DNA of 64,000 nt from CAYYUA01 sp964542585 (GCA_964542585.1 CAZIUI010000005.1:62001-126000), one strand, 5' to 3'. Counted from the stretch's first letter, positions 33,744 to 43,802 are shown. Numbers and translations are program-made. The notes: generated by a model not told the origin, from the letters alone.

Positions 33744-34658
33744 TTGTCCATCGAAGCACGAGGTTTAACCAAAGTTTACGGAGAGAACGTTGCTTTAGAT
33801 CAGCTCAGCTTTCAAGTAGAAAGCGGAGGTGTTGTTGGACTTTTGGGTCCGAATGGTGCTGGAAAGTCTACCTGCATGCGGATTTTAACAGGTTACAGTG
33901 CACCTACGGAAGGGGACGCATTTATTAACGATGTTAGCATTCTTACCCATCCAGTATCTGTCCGTCAGTCCATTGGTTATCTTCCTGAAAATAATCCTCT
34001 CTACGAAGAACAATATGTAGACGAATACCTGAGTTTTTCGGCTAGGATATATGGGCTTAAAAGCAGTTACAGGAAACAACGCATCCGGGAAATGATTGCC
34101 TTGACCGGGCTTGAGCCGGAAAGGCGTAAGCCTATTCGTGATCTCTCCAAGGGTTACCGTCAAAGGGTTGGTTTAGCTCAAGCCCTCATCCATGATCCTG
34201 ATGTATTGATATTGGACGAGCCTACATCTGGGCTAGACCCTAATCAGGTAGAAGAGATACGTAACCTGATTCGTCAGATAGGAGAAGAGAAAACCGTCAT
34301 CTTATCATCTCACATCATGCAGGAGGTGCAGGCGATGTGTAGTCGGGTATTGATCCTTCGAAAAGGCCAATTGGTGGTAGATGAAGATACCCAAAACCTT
34401 GTTGACCGGATGGCTAGTGGGCTTACTATGCGTGTGCGCTTCAAGCACAACATCCCTGTTGAGCAATTAAAACAATTGCCGGGAGTGGCAGATGTGCAAA
34501 ATGAAGACGATTACTACCTAATTGAGGTAAAAGGGCAGGATGAGGTGACTTTTGCTGAAGAAGTTTTTCATCTAGCCCAGCGTGAGAATAATCCCATTAT
34601 TGAAATTCAAAAATTCCAGGAGACGTTGGAACACGTTTTCCAAGAGCTAACCCAATAA
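33744..34658 (+). CDS. gldA: Gliding motility ABC transporter ATPase GldA
   Basis: A 304-residue ATPase with Walker A LLGPNGAGKST, signature LSKGYRQRVGLAQ, and Walker B VLILDEPTSGLDP, and the C-terminal extension shared by GldA proteins. Homology begins at MSIEARGLTKVYGENVALD, which forces a TTG start at 33744. An in-frame stop lies at 33729-33731 with no ATG between. GldA, GldF and GldG form the ABC complex linked to gliding in Flavobacterium, probably exporting or assembling surface components. It is 23 bases from gldF. The 250 bases upstream hold no exact consensus promoter. Confidence 0.9.
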   Translation: MSIEARGLTKVYGENVALDQLSFQVESGGVVGLLGPNGAGKSTCMRILTGYSAPTEGDAFINDVSILTHPVSVRQSIGYLPENNPLYEEQYVDEYLSFSARIYGLKSSYRKQRIREMIALTGLEPERRKPIRDLSKGYRQRVGLAQALIHDPDVLILDEPTSGLDPNQVEEIRNLIRQIGEEKTVILSSHIMQEVQAMCSRVLILRKGQLVVDEDTQNLVDRMASGLTMRVRFKHNIPVEQLKQLPGVADVQNEDDYYLIEVKGQDEVTFAEEVFHLAQRENNPIIEIQKFQETLEHVFQELTQ

Positions 34659-34681
34659 AATGGTCGTTTTTTAGAAGGCCT

Positions 34682-35410
34682 ATGTTAACCATTCTTCAAA
34701 AAGAGATCAACAGCTTTTTCAGCTCTTTGATTGCCTACATTGTGATTAGCGTATTTCTTACGGCAACTGGACTTTTCGTTTGGATACTCCCTGGCTTGAA
34801 CGTGTTTCAATATGGATATGCTACCCTTGAAGAGATGTTCAATATTGCGCCGTGGGTTTTCATGTTCCTAATCCCGGCTATAACCATGCGCCTTTTAGCA
34901 GAAGAGCAAAGTAGCGGTACCCTGGAAATTTTAACGACCAAACCATTGAGTGACGGAAGTATTGTCACAGCTAAGTTCCTGGCGGGATTGGTGCTGGTAA
35001 TTTTTTCTATCGTTCCAACGCTCATCTACTTCTACAGTATTTACATGCTCGCTGATCCGGTAGGTAATGTGGATATAGGCGGAACGATGGGCTCATACCT
35101 TGGATTACTCTTCTTGGGAGGAGGCTATACGGCCATTGGCCTGTTTGGCTCATCTGTAACAAAAAATCAGATTATAGCTTTTATTGTGTCTATTTTTATA
35201 TGTTTTATACTATATGCCTTGGTTCCCTGGTTGCGAGAATACACTACATGGTCTGCTATAGACCCGTTTTTAAAAGCTATCAATATTCAAGCCCATTACA
35301 GGTCTATGAGTCGTGGAGTTATTGATACCCGGGATGTTGTTTATTTCCTTAGCCTTGTTCTCGTTTTCCTCATGATGACTAAAACTGTTCTGGAAAGCCG
35401 AAAATGGTAG
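34682..35410 (+). CDS. gldF: Gliding-associated ABC transporter permease GldF
   Basis: A 242-residue ABC-2 type permease with about six membrane helices. It opens with MLTILQKEINSFFSSLIAYIVI, typical of GldF, and has the conserved FLIPAITMRLLAEEQSSGTLEIL segment of the ABC-2 family around residues 60-82. It forms the membrane channel of the Gld transporter with GldA and GldG. It lies between gldA (23 bases) and gldG (29 bases). Length and position match GldF of gliding and non-gliding Bacteroidota, so motility itself is not proven. Confidence 0.92.
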   Translation: MLTILQKEINSFFSSLIAYIVISVFLTATGLFVWILPGLNVFQYGYATLEEMFNIAPWVFMFLIPAITMRLLAEEQSSGTLEILTTKPLSDGSIVTAKFLAGLVLVIFSIVPTLIYFYSIYMLADPVGNVDIGGTMGSYLGLLFLGGGYTAIGLFGSSVTKNQIIAFIVSIFICFILYALVPWLREYTTWSAIDPFLKAINIQAHYRSMSRGVIDTRDVVYFLSLVLVFLMMTKTVLESRKW

Positions 35411-35439
35411 TTTAAAATCAGAAAGGCATTCCCCCTCCT

Positions 35440-37203
35440 ATGAAGCAGTCCCGCTCTCAAAAATTGCAATCGTATTTACAACTTGCTCTACTCATAGCTA
35501 TTGTTGTAATCATCAATGTGATTGCTCAATATGGCCATGAAAGATTGGATTTAACCTCCAATAACCGGTATACCCTCTCTCCTAAAACTATCGAGAAGCT
35601 TAAGGGATTAGAAGACATTGTTTATGCTAAGGTCTATCTGGGAAGTGAGGAGCTCCCTGCCGGTTTTCGAAGGCTGAAGTCTTCTACCCGGGAAATGCTC
35701 AATGAGATGAAGGCCTATGCGGGAGATAAGTTACAGTATGAATTTATAGATCCGACCAAGATTGAAGATCCCGAAGATCGGCGCAGCCGCTATAAACAAC
35801 TCAGTAAACAGGGGTTAGAACCGGTTAATCTGCAAATCCAAAAGGAAAGTGGCAGTGCCCAGCAAGTTATTTTTCCAGGAGCAATCTTTTTCTATAAAGA
35901 CCAAACATCAGCTTATCAAATATTAGAGGATCAGAGAGGTCGTAAGCCCCAAGAGGTTATTCAAAACTCAATCATGAACCTGGAATACGGGGTCATGAAT
36001 ACCGTTCGAAAACTAAGATCCGGCCAGCAGAAAAGGATTGCATTTGTCGCAGGTCATGGAGAACTGGGCAAACCTGAAACCAGGGATATCAGGCGCTCAC
36101 TTAACGAAACCTACGCAGTAAAAAGGTTGAATTTACCCGAATATAAAATTGGGGCCTTGCAAAAGTTTGACGCGGCCGTTATTGCGAAGCCAACAGAGCG
36201 TTTATCACCATATGAAAGGTTTAAGATCGATCAATTTATCATGCACGGTGGCAAGGTCCTTTGGCTAGTCGAACGGTTACAAGCCAGTATAGATAGCCTT
36301 AGCCGCCGTGGTGTGGGCATGAGTCGCGAGTACAAACTAGGCCTTAAAGACCAGCTTTTCAATTATGGGGTTCGGGTCAACCCCAGTCTGGTTCAGGATA
36401 TGCAAAGTCATGTGGTCCCTACTGTTCGCAGAGGACGCACCAATAAGCCCCAGAAGAGATTTCTGCCTTGGCCCTACTATCCATTAGTAGCTCCTAAAAC
36501 TAACCATCCCGTTGTTGCTAATTTAAGCCGGATATGGTTCCGCTTTACCAATGCCATTGATACCATTGAAACCCCGGGTATTAAAAAGACTGTAATCTTG
36601 CGGAGCTCCCCACGGTCCCGCACGCTTTATCACCCGGTCCGTATCAATATGCAGAACATCCGGAAGACCATGAAAGAGCGGCTTTACCGTGCAGGGCCGC
36701 AGAATTTGGCAGTTCTTTTAGAAGGCAGTTTTACTTCAGCCTTTAAGAATCGGGTTTCGCCTGAAGTACTTGAGAAAGGCAATTTTGGAGATGTCAAGCA
36801 TCAAAGCGATACTACCAAGATGATCGTAGTGAGTGATGGAGATCTTATTCGTAACCAGGTACACCCCGTTAAGGATAAGACTTTTAAGCTTGGGAAAGAT
36901 CGCTTTACCAAAACCAGTTTTGCTAATAAGGCTTTTGCATTGAATTGTATTGACTACCTGCTAGATGAATCCGGGTTGATGTCCTTGCGCGCAAAGGATT
37001 ACAACCTCAGATTACTGAACAAGCAAAAAGCAGAGGAAGAAAAACGATATTGGCGTGTATTGAATATGGCTGCGCCTGTAGGAATTGTGATCCTGTTCGG
37101 CTTGATCTTCAATTTCATCAGAAGGCAGCGTTTTGTAAGGCTTAATCAGCCGGTATCGAAAGGTTCCCTCCCATTGAAGAATGAAGAAGAATCCAATCCA
37201 TGA
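35440..37203 (+). CDS. gldG: Gliding-associated ABC transporter substrate-binding component GldG
   Basis: A 587-residue membrane-anchored protein. A first helix (about residues 15-32) is followed by ERLDLTSNNRYTLSPKTIEKLKGL, the standard GldG opening. The ABC_transp_aux domain has KRIAFVAGHGELG near 205, and FIMHGGKVLWLVE. A second helix near residue 550 is followed by a basic tail. Most of the protein is periplasmic. It completes the gldAFG transporter and overlaps the DUF4340 gene by 4 bases, implying coupling. Confidence 0.92.
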   Translation: MKQSRSQKLQSYLQLALLIAIVVIINVIAQYGHERLDLTSNNRYTLSPKTIEKLKGLEDIVYAKVYLGSEELPAGFRRLKSSTREMLNEMKAYAGDKLQYEFIDPTKIEDPEDRRSRYKQLSKQGLEPVNLQIQKESGSAQQVIFPGAIFFYKDQTSAYQILEDQRGRKPQEVIQNSIMNLEYGVMNTVRKLRSGQQKRIAFVAGHGELGKPETRDIRRSLNETYAVKRLNLPEYKIGALQKFDAAVIAKPTERLSPYERFKIDQFIMHGGKVLWLVERLQASIDSLSRRGVGMSREYKLGLKDQLFNYGVRVNPSLVQDMQSHVVPTVRRGRTNKPQKRFLPWPYYPLVAPKTNHPVVANLSRIWFRFTNAIDTIETPGIKKTVILRSSPRSRTLYHPVRINMQNIRKTMKERLYRAGPQNLAVLLEGSFTSAFKNRVSPEVLEKGNFGDVKHQSDTTKMIVVSDGDLIRNQVHPVKDKTFKLGKDRFTKTSFANKAFALNCIDYLLDESGLMSLRAKDYNLRLLNKQKAEEEKRYWRVLNMAAPVGIVILFGLIFNFIRRQRFVRLNQPVSKGSLPLKNEEESNP

Positions 37204-38210
37204 AATGGCGTTCAATCCTTATAACCACCTTAGCAGTAATTGTCCTGGGTGTCATCTTGTATTGGCTGAACACCAAAAGCCGCGAATCAACTTTTACAGC
37301 GGCCAATACGGAATTTGCTTTAAAAGACACTGCTGCCATAGATGAAATTCACTTGTCCAACCTTCAGGGGCAAGAAGTCATACTTAAGCAGCAGCCTGAT
37401 CACCAATGGATGGTTAACAACAAGTTCCAGGCTAGCCAGACCAAAATAGAGACGCTTCTGCACACGATTTACCATGTGGAAGTAAAAAAACCCGTTCCCC
37501 TGGAATCTCGAGAAAATGTCATTAAATCACTAGCCACGCAAAATGTTCAAGTTGATATATATCAGGACGGCAACCTTGTACGCTCCTATTATGTAGGCCA
37601 TCAGACCCCAAGTGAACTGGGCACTTATATGGCCATGAACAATGAAGATAAAAAACCCTACGTAACTCATATTCCGGGTTTTTATGGCTACCTGAGCTCC
37701 CGCTACTTCTGTGATCCGGATGAGTGGCGCAGTACACTAATCTGGAATTTTAACCCCGCAGCAATACAGGAGGTTAAGGTGGCTTATCCCAAAGGGGAAA
37801 AGGAGCCTTTCCACTTGCTTAAAGAAGGGGAAAATGCTTTTACAATTAAGCATCTTAAAAGGGATAAAGCGCTAAAAAACTATGCCCTGAAGCAAGTTAA
37901 ACGGTACCTCATGAATTTCCGGGATTTCCACTGCGTGAGAGATATGAATGATTCGGCTAAACGGGACTCGCTATTGCAGTACAACCCAAATGCCCGACTA
38001 ACCGTCAAGGATGAAACGGATAACAAACGTTCTTTAGCGGTCTACAAAGCTTTTGGCAACGCCAAAGATACCGCCAATAGACCGCGAAAACCTAACAATT
38101 ACTTTGCAATAACCCCCAGGCGTGAAAACCAAGTTGTTTTAATTCAAAATCTACAGATTGAGCCGATGCTAAAAGGTTTCAGCCACTTCGAATCCTCAAA
38201 AAACAATTAG
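37200..38210 (+). CDS. DUF4340 family protein, gld-linked
   Basis: A 336-residue protein with one N-terminal membrane helix (about residues 5-21). A periplasmic domain matching the DUF4340 pattern follows, including DEIHLSNLQGQEVILKQQPDHQWMVN as its opening strand pair. DUF4340 genes often lie beside ABC-2/GldG-type transporters, and here the ATG overlaps the gldG stop. It is therefore likely a fourth, extracytoplasmic part of the same complex; that is inference from context. It lies 40 bases before dnaN. Confidence 0.82.
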   Translation: MKWRSILITTLAVIVLGVILYWLNTKSRESTFTAANTEFALKDTAAIDEIHLSNLQGQEVILKQQPDHQWMVNNKFQASQTKIETLLHTIYHVEVKKPVPLESRENVIKSLATQNVQVDIYQDGNLVRSYYVGHQTPSELGTYMAMNNEDKKPYVTHIPGFYGYLSSRYFCDPDEWRSTLIWNFNPAAIQEVKVAYPKGEKEPFHLLKEGENAFTIKHLKRDKALKNYALKQVKRYLMNFRDFHCVRDMNDSAKRDSLLQYNPNARLTVKDETDNKRSLAVYKAFGNAKDTANRPRKPNNYFAITPRRENQVVLIQNLQIEPMLKGFSHFESSKNN

Positions 38211-38250
38211 TTTTGCTAGGTAGCCAATTACGGTTATCAAAACAGCTTGT

Positions 38251-39444
38251 ATGAAATTTATTGCATCCACAACAGCGCTTCTTAAAGAATTACAACTGGT
38301 AAATGGCGTCATTAGTAACCGGGCGGTAATACCTATTCTCGAATACTTCCTGTTTGAAGTCAAAGACGCTAAGCTGACCATTACAGGAACTGATTTGGAA
38401 GTATCCATGCGCTCAAGCCTGGAGGTAGAAAGTAAAGAGGATGGTCAAGTAGCTGTTCCGGCCCGGCTCATTATTGATATTCTTCGTACCCTCCCAGAGC
38501 AGCCCGTTACATTTAGCATTGACAACACTAATAATTCCATTGAATTAACTTCCGATAACGGCCAGTATAAAATTGCAGGAGAAGGGGCTGAGGATTTCCC
38601 CAAGTTCCCCGAGGTGGAAAATGGCCATTCCGTATCCTTGAACGCCAAGATCCTGAATAAAGCCATTAACAATACGCTGTTTGCAATCGGTAATGATGAG
38701 CTTAGACCCGCACTCATGGGGTTGCTCACTGAAATGACCCCATTAGATTTCAAGTTTGTTTCTACAGACGGCAATAAGTTGGTTAAATACCGCCGGGAGG
38801 ATATCCGCACGGATAATACCGATAGCTTTATCCTGCCCCGCAAGGCCCTGAACTTGTTGAAAAACTCCCTTCCGGATGATGATGTGCAAGTTGCTGTTGA
38901 ATATAACAACACCAATGCGCTTTTCACATTTGGCGATGTGAAGCTTATTTGCCGTTTAGTGGATGAACGGTTCCCTGATTACAGTGCCGCCATTCCTGCG
39001 GAAGCTCCCTATACCTTACGAATTAATCGTACAGAGCTAGTCCACTCCCTTAAGCGAATTGCCATCTTTTCCAATAAGACCACTTATCAGGTCAGGTTTA
39101 AAATTGATGCCAACCAGCTAGAATTAACAGCGCAAGATCTGGATTTTGCGAACGAAGGTTTTGAACGCCTTTCATGTGAGTTCGATGGAGGGCAGATGAA
39201 TATTGGGTTTAATGCCCGTTTCCTCATCGATATGCTCAATATCCTGGACTCGGATGAAGTGGTTATTAACCTCTCCCAACACAACAGACCCGGCATTCTG
39301 AGACCTGCAGAAAGTGAGCAGGGCGAGGATCTGCTGATGCTTCTTATGCCTATCGTTCTAAATTTTGATGAAGAGGAAGAATCCCAGGAGTCTGAGTCGG
39401 GGAGTAATGAAGCCGAGGAAACGGAAGAAGGTGAGGAATTGTAG
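38251..39444 (+). CDS. dnaN: DNA polymerase III beta subunit (sliding clamp) with acidic C-terminal tail
   Basis: The beta clamp encircles DNA and tethers polymerase III. The three clamp domains fill residues 1-370, opening MKFIASTTALLKELQLVNGV. The normal end, which forms part of the protein-binding cleft (MPMRL in E. coli), appears as LMPIVL near 365-370. Instead of stopping there, the protein continues for 27 residues, 14 of them Asp or Glu, with Ser and Asn between. The usual bacterial clamp is about 370 residues. The gld-to-dnaN order is common in Bacteroidota. Just 10 bases separate it from pyrC. Confidence 0.95.
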   Translation: MKFIASTTALLKELQLVNGVISNRAVIPILEYFLFEVKDAKLTITGTDLEVSMRSSLEVESKEDGQVAVPARLIIDILRTLPEQPVTFSIDNTNNSIELTSDNGQYKIAGEGAEDFPKFPEVENGHSVSLNAKILNKAINNTLFAIGNDELRPALMGLLTEMTPLDFKFVSTDGNKLVKYRREDIRTDNTDSFILPRKALNLLKNSLPDDDVQVAVEYNNTNALFTFGDVKLICRLVDERFPDYSAAIPAEAPYTLRINRTELVHSLKRIAIFSNKTTYQVRFKIDANQLELTAQDLDFANEGFERLSCEFDGGQMNIGFNARFLIDMLNILDSDEVVINLSQHNRPGILRPAESEQGEDLLMLLMPIVLNFDEEEESQESESGSNEAEETEEGEEL

Positions 39445-39454
39445 CCCTTAACTC

Positions 39455-40819
39455 ATGATGGCAGGTCATGGCTCGCGCCCTATTCTGCTTAAACAGCCCT
39501 TTGTAGTCAATGAGGGGTCGGTTAATAAAGCAGACGTTTTGTTTAAAGACGGGCGGATTTACCGGATTGATGACAACATTGCTCCACCCCAGGAAAATTA
39601 CCTGGAAATTCAAGCTGAGGCCCAATACCTTCTTCCAGGGGTTATTGATAACCACGTGCATTTCCGGGAGCCTGGATTAACCCATAAGGGCACCATCCAA
39701 ACGGAATCCAAGGCTGCAATTGCAGGCGGAGTGACCGCTACTATGGAGATGCCCAATACAAAGCCTCAGACGATTGATCATGAGGCCCTAAATGACAAAT
39801 ACCAAAGAGGAGCAGCTACATCCTGGACCAATCACGCATTTTACCTGGGAGCTACGCTGGATAACCTGGAGGTGATCAAGCAAGCCAACGAGGCCAATAT
39901 CTGTGGCGTAAAGATCTTCATGGGATCCTCTACTGGAAATATGCTCGTGGATGATCCTGAAGTATTGGGGAAAATTTTAGAGGAATCTCGTCATTTAATA
40001 GCTGTTCACGCAGAAAACGAGCAGCGCATTCAGGAGCGATCAGAAAAATTTAGTGAAAAGTATACCGGTGGCCTGCCCATTGAAATGCATCCCGTCATCC
40101 GGGATGGGCAAGCTTGTTATGATGCCAGCAAGCTGATTATGAACATGGCCCGGGAAAAGGGAGCACGTCTGCATATCTTGCATTTAACTTCAAGCGAGGA
40201 GGTGCCGCTATTTGATGCAAAAAGGCCGGTGCATCAGAAAAAAATTACCACGGAGGCCTGCGTACACCACCTGTGGTTTAGTAGTGACAATTACGCTCGT
40301 TGGGGTAATAAACTCAAGTGCTATCCAGCTATAAAAGATGCTCAACATCAAAAAGCTTTATTAGCAGGCTTAAAGAGTGGCCAAATTGACCAGATAGCTT
40401 CAGACCATGCCCCACATACCCTACTTGAAAAGCAGCGTGGATATTCAGATGCTCCTGGTGGCATACCCATGGTTCAGCACAACCTTCCAGCCATGTTGGC
40501 GTTCTACAAGCAGAACGAATTAGCGCTAACCGAGGTGGTAGAAAAAATGGCTCATAACCCGGCTAGAACTTACAAGGTCCAGGAGCGCGGATTTTTAAGG
40601 GAAGGTTACAAAGCCGATGGTGTTTTAGTGGAATTAGATCGGCCACAAAGGGTCCGAACATCCAATTTGTTCTCGAAAGCTCAATGGTCGCCTTTCCAGG
40701 ATATGGTATTTCCTTCAAGCATTACCCATACTTTTGTCAATGGTCAACTTGCCTTTCAAAATGGCGTTATAACTGATCAACCGCAAACCGAACCGTTAAG
40801 CTTTGGGGAACAAGTCTGA
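39455..40819 (+). CDS. pyrC: Dihydroorotase
   Basis: Dihydroorotase makes dihydroorotate from carbamoyl-aspartate in pyrimidine synthesis. The 454-residue amidohydrolase has the metal-binding NHVHFREPGLTH (H67, H69), the GVKIFMGSSTGNML segment near 150, and the catalytic SDHAPHT near 320. FMGSSTG without the usual carbamylated-Lys context is typical of the Bacteroidota form. It is cytoplasmic. It starts 10 bases after dnaN, so probably in one transcript, though clamp and dihydroorotase have no direct functional link. Confidence 0.93.
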   Translation: MMAGHGSRPILLKQPFVVNEGSVNKADVLFKDGRIYRIDDNIAPPQENYLEIQAEAQYLLPGVIDNHVHFREPGLTHKGTIQTESKAAIAGGVTATMEMPNTKPQTIDHEALNDKYQRGAATSWTNHAFYLGATLDNLEVIKQANEANICGVKIFMGSSTGNMLVDDPEVLGKILEESRHLIAVHAENEQRIQERSEKFSEKYTGGLPIEMHPVIRDGQACYDASKLIMNMAREKGARLHILHLTSSEEVPLFDAKRPVHQKKITTEACVHHLWFSSDNYARWGNKLKCYPAIKDAQHQKALLAGLKSGQIDQIASDHAPHTLLEKQRGYSDAPGGIPMVQHNLPAMLAFYKQNELALTEVVEKMAHNPARTYKVQERGFLREGYKADGVLVELDRPQRVRTSNLFSKAQWSPFQDMVFPSSITHTFVNGQLAFQNGVITDQPQTEPLSFGEQV

Positions 40820-40851
40820 AGGACGGCTATACCCTGGTTATAGAGGTAGTG

Positions 40852-40859
40852 TAATTTTG
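40852..40859 (+). promoter_or_regulatory. -7 element upstream of polA
   Basis: TAATTTTG matches TAnnTTTG, 38 bases before the polA ATG and after the pyrC stop. No TTG at -33 is seen. Confidence 0.4.
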
Positions 40860-40897
40860 ATCGTGACCATACAAGTTGAAACTGAAATGCTAGAATA

Positions 40898-43681
40898 ATG
40901 GTCTCTGCTAATAATGATAAGCGGCTTTTCCTGTTAGATGCCATGGCGCTGATCTTCCGGGCGCATTTTGCTTTTATTCGTAATCCGATGTATAATTCCA
41001 AGGGCATGAATACATCAGCCCTTTTTGGTTTTACCAACACCCTACTGGATCTTTTAGAAAAGGAAAACCCAACCCACATTGGGATTGCTTTTGATACCAG
41101 TGAGCCTACTTTTAGAGAGCAGGAGTTTCCGGCTTATAAAGCCAATCGAGAGGAGCAACCAGAGGATATTCAAGTTGCCACGCCTGTTATAAAACAATTG
41201 GCCCAGGCTTTTCGGATTCCAGTCCTCGAAAAGCCGGGTTATGAGGCTGATGACCTTATCGGAACCCTTGCCAAGCAGGCAGCGAGGGATGGTTTTGAAG
41301 TGTACATGGTAACCCCTGATAAAGATTTTGCGCAGGTTGTGGAGCCTAACATCTACCTCATGAAGCCGGCCCGCAGCGGTAAACCCGGGGAGCTATGGGA
41401 TAGGGATAAAGTCCGCGAGGAATTTGGCATTGAGCAGGTAAGCCAGGTGGTGGATATCCAGGGGTTAACAGGTGACAGTGTTGATAACATCCCTGGTGTG
41501 GAAGGCATTGGGCCCAAGACCGCAGCTAAGCTTATACAGCAATTTGGCGATGTAGAAACGCTGATCAACTCCACCGATCAACTAAAGGGTAAGCAAAAGA
41601 CGAAAATTGAAGAGTATAAGGACCAAGCACTGCAGTCTAAGCGTTTAGCCACTATTGACACGCAGGCCCCAATTAACTTTGATCAGGAGGCCCTGAAAAG
41701 AGAAGGTCCGGATGATGATTCCTTAAAAGCATTGTTACAGGAATTGGAATTCAGGTCTATCTGGCGTAAGCTTTATGGGGGTGAGGAAGGCAATGGTCAA
41801 GCTGATGGGCAAGGTGATCTTTTCAAGCAGGAGGCTTCTTCTAACGAGGAATCCGACCAGTCCAGTTTTACTACGCTGGAAAATGCTGAGGCTAATTACA
41901 AGTTGGTGGCTAATGAAAGGGAACGGCAGGACCTCATGGAAAAGCTGTCCCAAGTTGATGGGTTTGCAATTGATACCGAAACCTCTAGTTTGAATCCTCA
42001 CACCGCTGAATTAGTAGGTATCAGCATAGCCACCCAAGCCAAAGAAGGCTATTACCTTCCTACCCATGATCAAGCATCCCTTGAGGCCGTTTTGAAAGCC
42101 CTTCAGCCCGTGATGGCGAATTCTCAAATCACCAAGATCGGACAAAATATTAAGTATGATCTGCTAGTGTTGGAACGCTATGATTTAGAGGTCAAAGGTC
42201 AGCTTTTTGATACGATGATCGCTCACTACCTGCTGGAACCAGAGCTCCGCCACAACATGGATTACCTGTCTGAACAATATTTAAATTACCGGCCAGTGCC
42301 CATTGAGCAGTTGATCGGTAAGAAAGGTAAAGGGCAAGCCAGCATGGGTGATCTGAAACCCTCCACTATTAAGGACTACGCCTGTGAAGATGCTGATATT
42401 ACTTATCAGCTTTACCAGCTTTTTGATAAGCAATTGGGTGAATACGATTACAAAAAGCTTTACCAAAACATTGAAGGGCCCCTGATTTATGTGCTGGATG
42501 AGATGGAAAGGGAAGGCGTTAAGGTAGATCAAGAACAGCTCAACCATTACTCGAACGAACTAGGTGAGGAGCTTGAAGGATACCAGGAAGAAATTTACCA
42601 GATGGCTGGTGTTCGTTTCAATATAAACTCCCCAAAGCAACTCGGTGATCTGCTATTTGAGAAACTCCAGCTGGACCCTAAAGCCACGAAAAACCAGAAA
42701 AGTCAACAATATTCCACCAATGAAGAGGTGTTGTCCCGCTTGGCTCAGCATCATCCTATCGCCCAGAAAGTCCTTGATTACCGTTCTATCCAAAAGCTGA
42801 AATCCACTTATGTAGATGCTTTACCTGATCTGATCAACCCGCAAACGGGCCGTGTACATACCTCTTATCAACAGGCTGTTGCCGCCACTGGGCGGTTAAG
42901 CTCCACCAATCCCAATCTTCAGAACATACCTATCCGTACTGAAAAGGGTCGAAAGATCCGTGAAGCTTTCATTCCTCGTGAAGAGGGATATTCCTTGCTG
43001 GCGGCTGATTATTCGCAGATAGAACTACGCTTAATGGCTTCTATGAGTGAGGATCCATCGCTTATCCAGGCTTTTAAAAATGGAGAGGACATCCACGCTG
43101 CCACAGCCGCTAAGATTTACAAAGTCCCGCAGGAAAAAGTGACGGATGAAATGCGCCGCAATGCCAAAACCGTCAATTTTGGGATCATTTATGGGATCTC
43201 AGCTTATGGGCTCTCTCAAAGGCTAAACATCGCCAGGGCTGAAGCCTCTGAGGTTATCGATAGCTACTTCAATGAATACCCGCAAGTGAAAACCTACATG
43301 GACAGTCAAGTGTCTTATGCCAGAAAACACGGTCACGTTAAAACGCTCTTTGGTCGTCAGCGAACGCTACGTGATATCAACTCCGGGAATTCTACTCAAA
43401 GGGGTTTCGCGGAACGCAACGCCATCAATAGCCCTATTCAAGGGACAGCGGCTGACCTTATCAAAAAAGCGATGGTAAATATCCACCATGAGCTCCAACA
43501 ACAACAGTATCATTCTAAGATGACGATGCAGGTGCATGACGAGCTTATTTTCGATGCACTTGATACAGAGCTGTACCAATTGCGAACACTTATTGCCGAT
43601 AAGATGCAAAATGTGCTCAGCCTACATGTTCCGCTGGAGGTAGAAATTGGTGTGGGACCTAATTGGTTGGAAGCGCATTAG
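40898..43681 (+). CDS. polA: DNA polymerase I
   Basis: PolA fills gaps in repair and removes Okazaki primers. The 927-residue protein has three domains. The 5' nuclease (1 to about 290) has YEADDLIGTLA and GLTGDSVDNIPGV. The 3'-5' exonuclease has its acidic residues intact in AIDTETSSLNP and CEDADITYQLY. The polymerase (from about 530) has ADYSQIELRL, RRNAKTVNFGIIYGISAYGL and QVHDELIFD. A Gly/Gln/Asp/Ser-rich linker near 295-320 joins the first two. Nothing is missing, so proofreading is expected. Confidence 0.97.
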   Translation: MVSANNDKRLFLLDAMALIFRAHFAFIRNPMYNSKGMNTSALFGFTNTLLDLLEKENPTHIGIAFDTSEPTFREQEFPAYKANREEQPEDIQVATPVIKQLAQAFRIPVLEKPGYEADDLIGTLAKQAARDGFEVYMVTPDKDFAQVVEPNIYLMKPARSGKPGELWDRDKVREEFGIEQVSQVVDIQGLTGDSVDNIPGVEGIGPKTAAKLIQQFGDVETLINSTDQLKGKQKTKIEEYKDQALQSKRLATIDTQAPINFDQEALKREGPDDDSLKALLQELEFRSIWRKLYGGEEGNGQADGQGDLFKQEASSNEESDQSSFTTLENAEANYKLVANERERQDLMEKLSQVDGFAIDTETSSLNPHTAELVGISIATQAKEGYYLPTHDQASLEAVLKALQPVMANSQITKIGQNIKYDLLVLERYDLEVKGQLFDTMIAHYLLEPELRHNMDYLSEQYLNYRPVPIEQLIGKKGKGQASMGDLKPSTIKDYACEDADITYQLYQLFDKQLGEYDYKKLYQNIEGPLIYVLDEMEREGVKVDQEQLNHYSNELGEELEGYQEEIYQMAGVRFNINSPKQLGDLLFEKLQLDPKATKNQKSQQYSTNEEVLSRLAQHHPIAQKVLDYRSIQKLKSTYVDALPDLINPQTGRVHTSYQQAVAATGRLSSTNPNLQNIPIRTEKGRKIREAFIPREEGYSLLAADYSQIELRLMASMSEDPSLIQAFKNGEDIHAATAAKIYKVPQEKVTDEMRRNAKTVNFGIIYGISAYGLSQRLNIARAEASEVIDSYFNEYPQVKTYMDSQVSYARKHGHVKTLFGRQRTLRDINSGNSTQRGFAERNAINSPIQGTAADLIKKAMVNIHHELQQQQYHSKMTMQVHDELIFDALDTELYQLRTLIADKMQNVLSLHVPLEVEIGVGPNWLEAH

Positions 43682-43802
43682 CCCGCGGCCTTTGGCAATT
43701 CCTTAAACCCTATCCTGTTAAAGCCATTCCTGATGGTAAAAGTAATTTGGATGCTGCTAGTTGTTTATGAGCTTTCAAGGGTTACACTATAAATCGCTTT
43801 GA

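Noticed and set aside
33650..33928. Plus-strand ORF of 92 codons overlapping the gldA start
   Set aside because: Different frame from gldA, rich in Arg/Ser/Leu with no family match; it is a shadow of the real gene.
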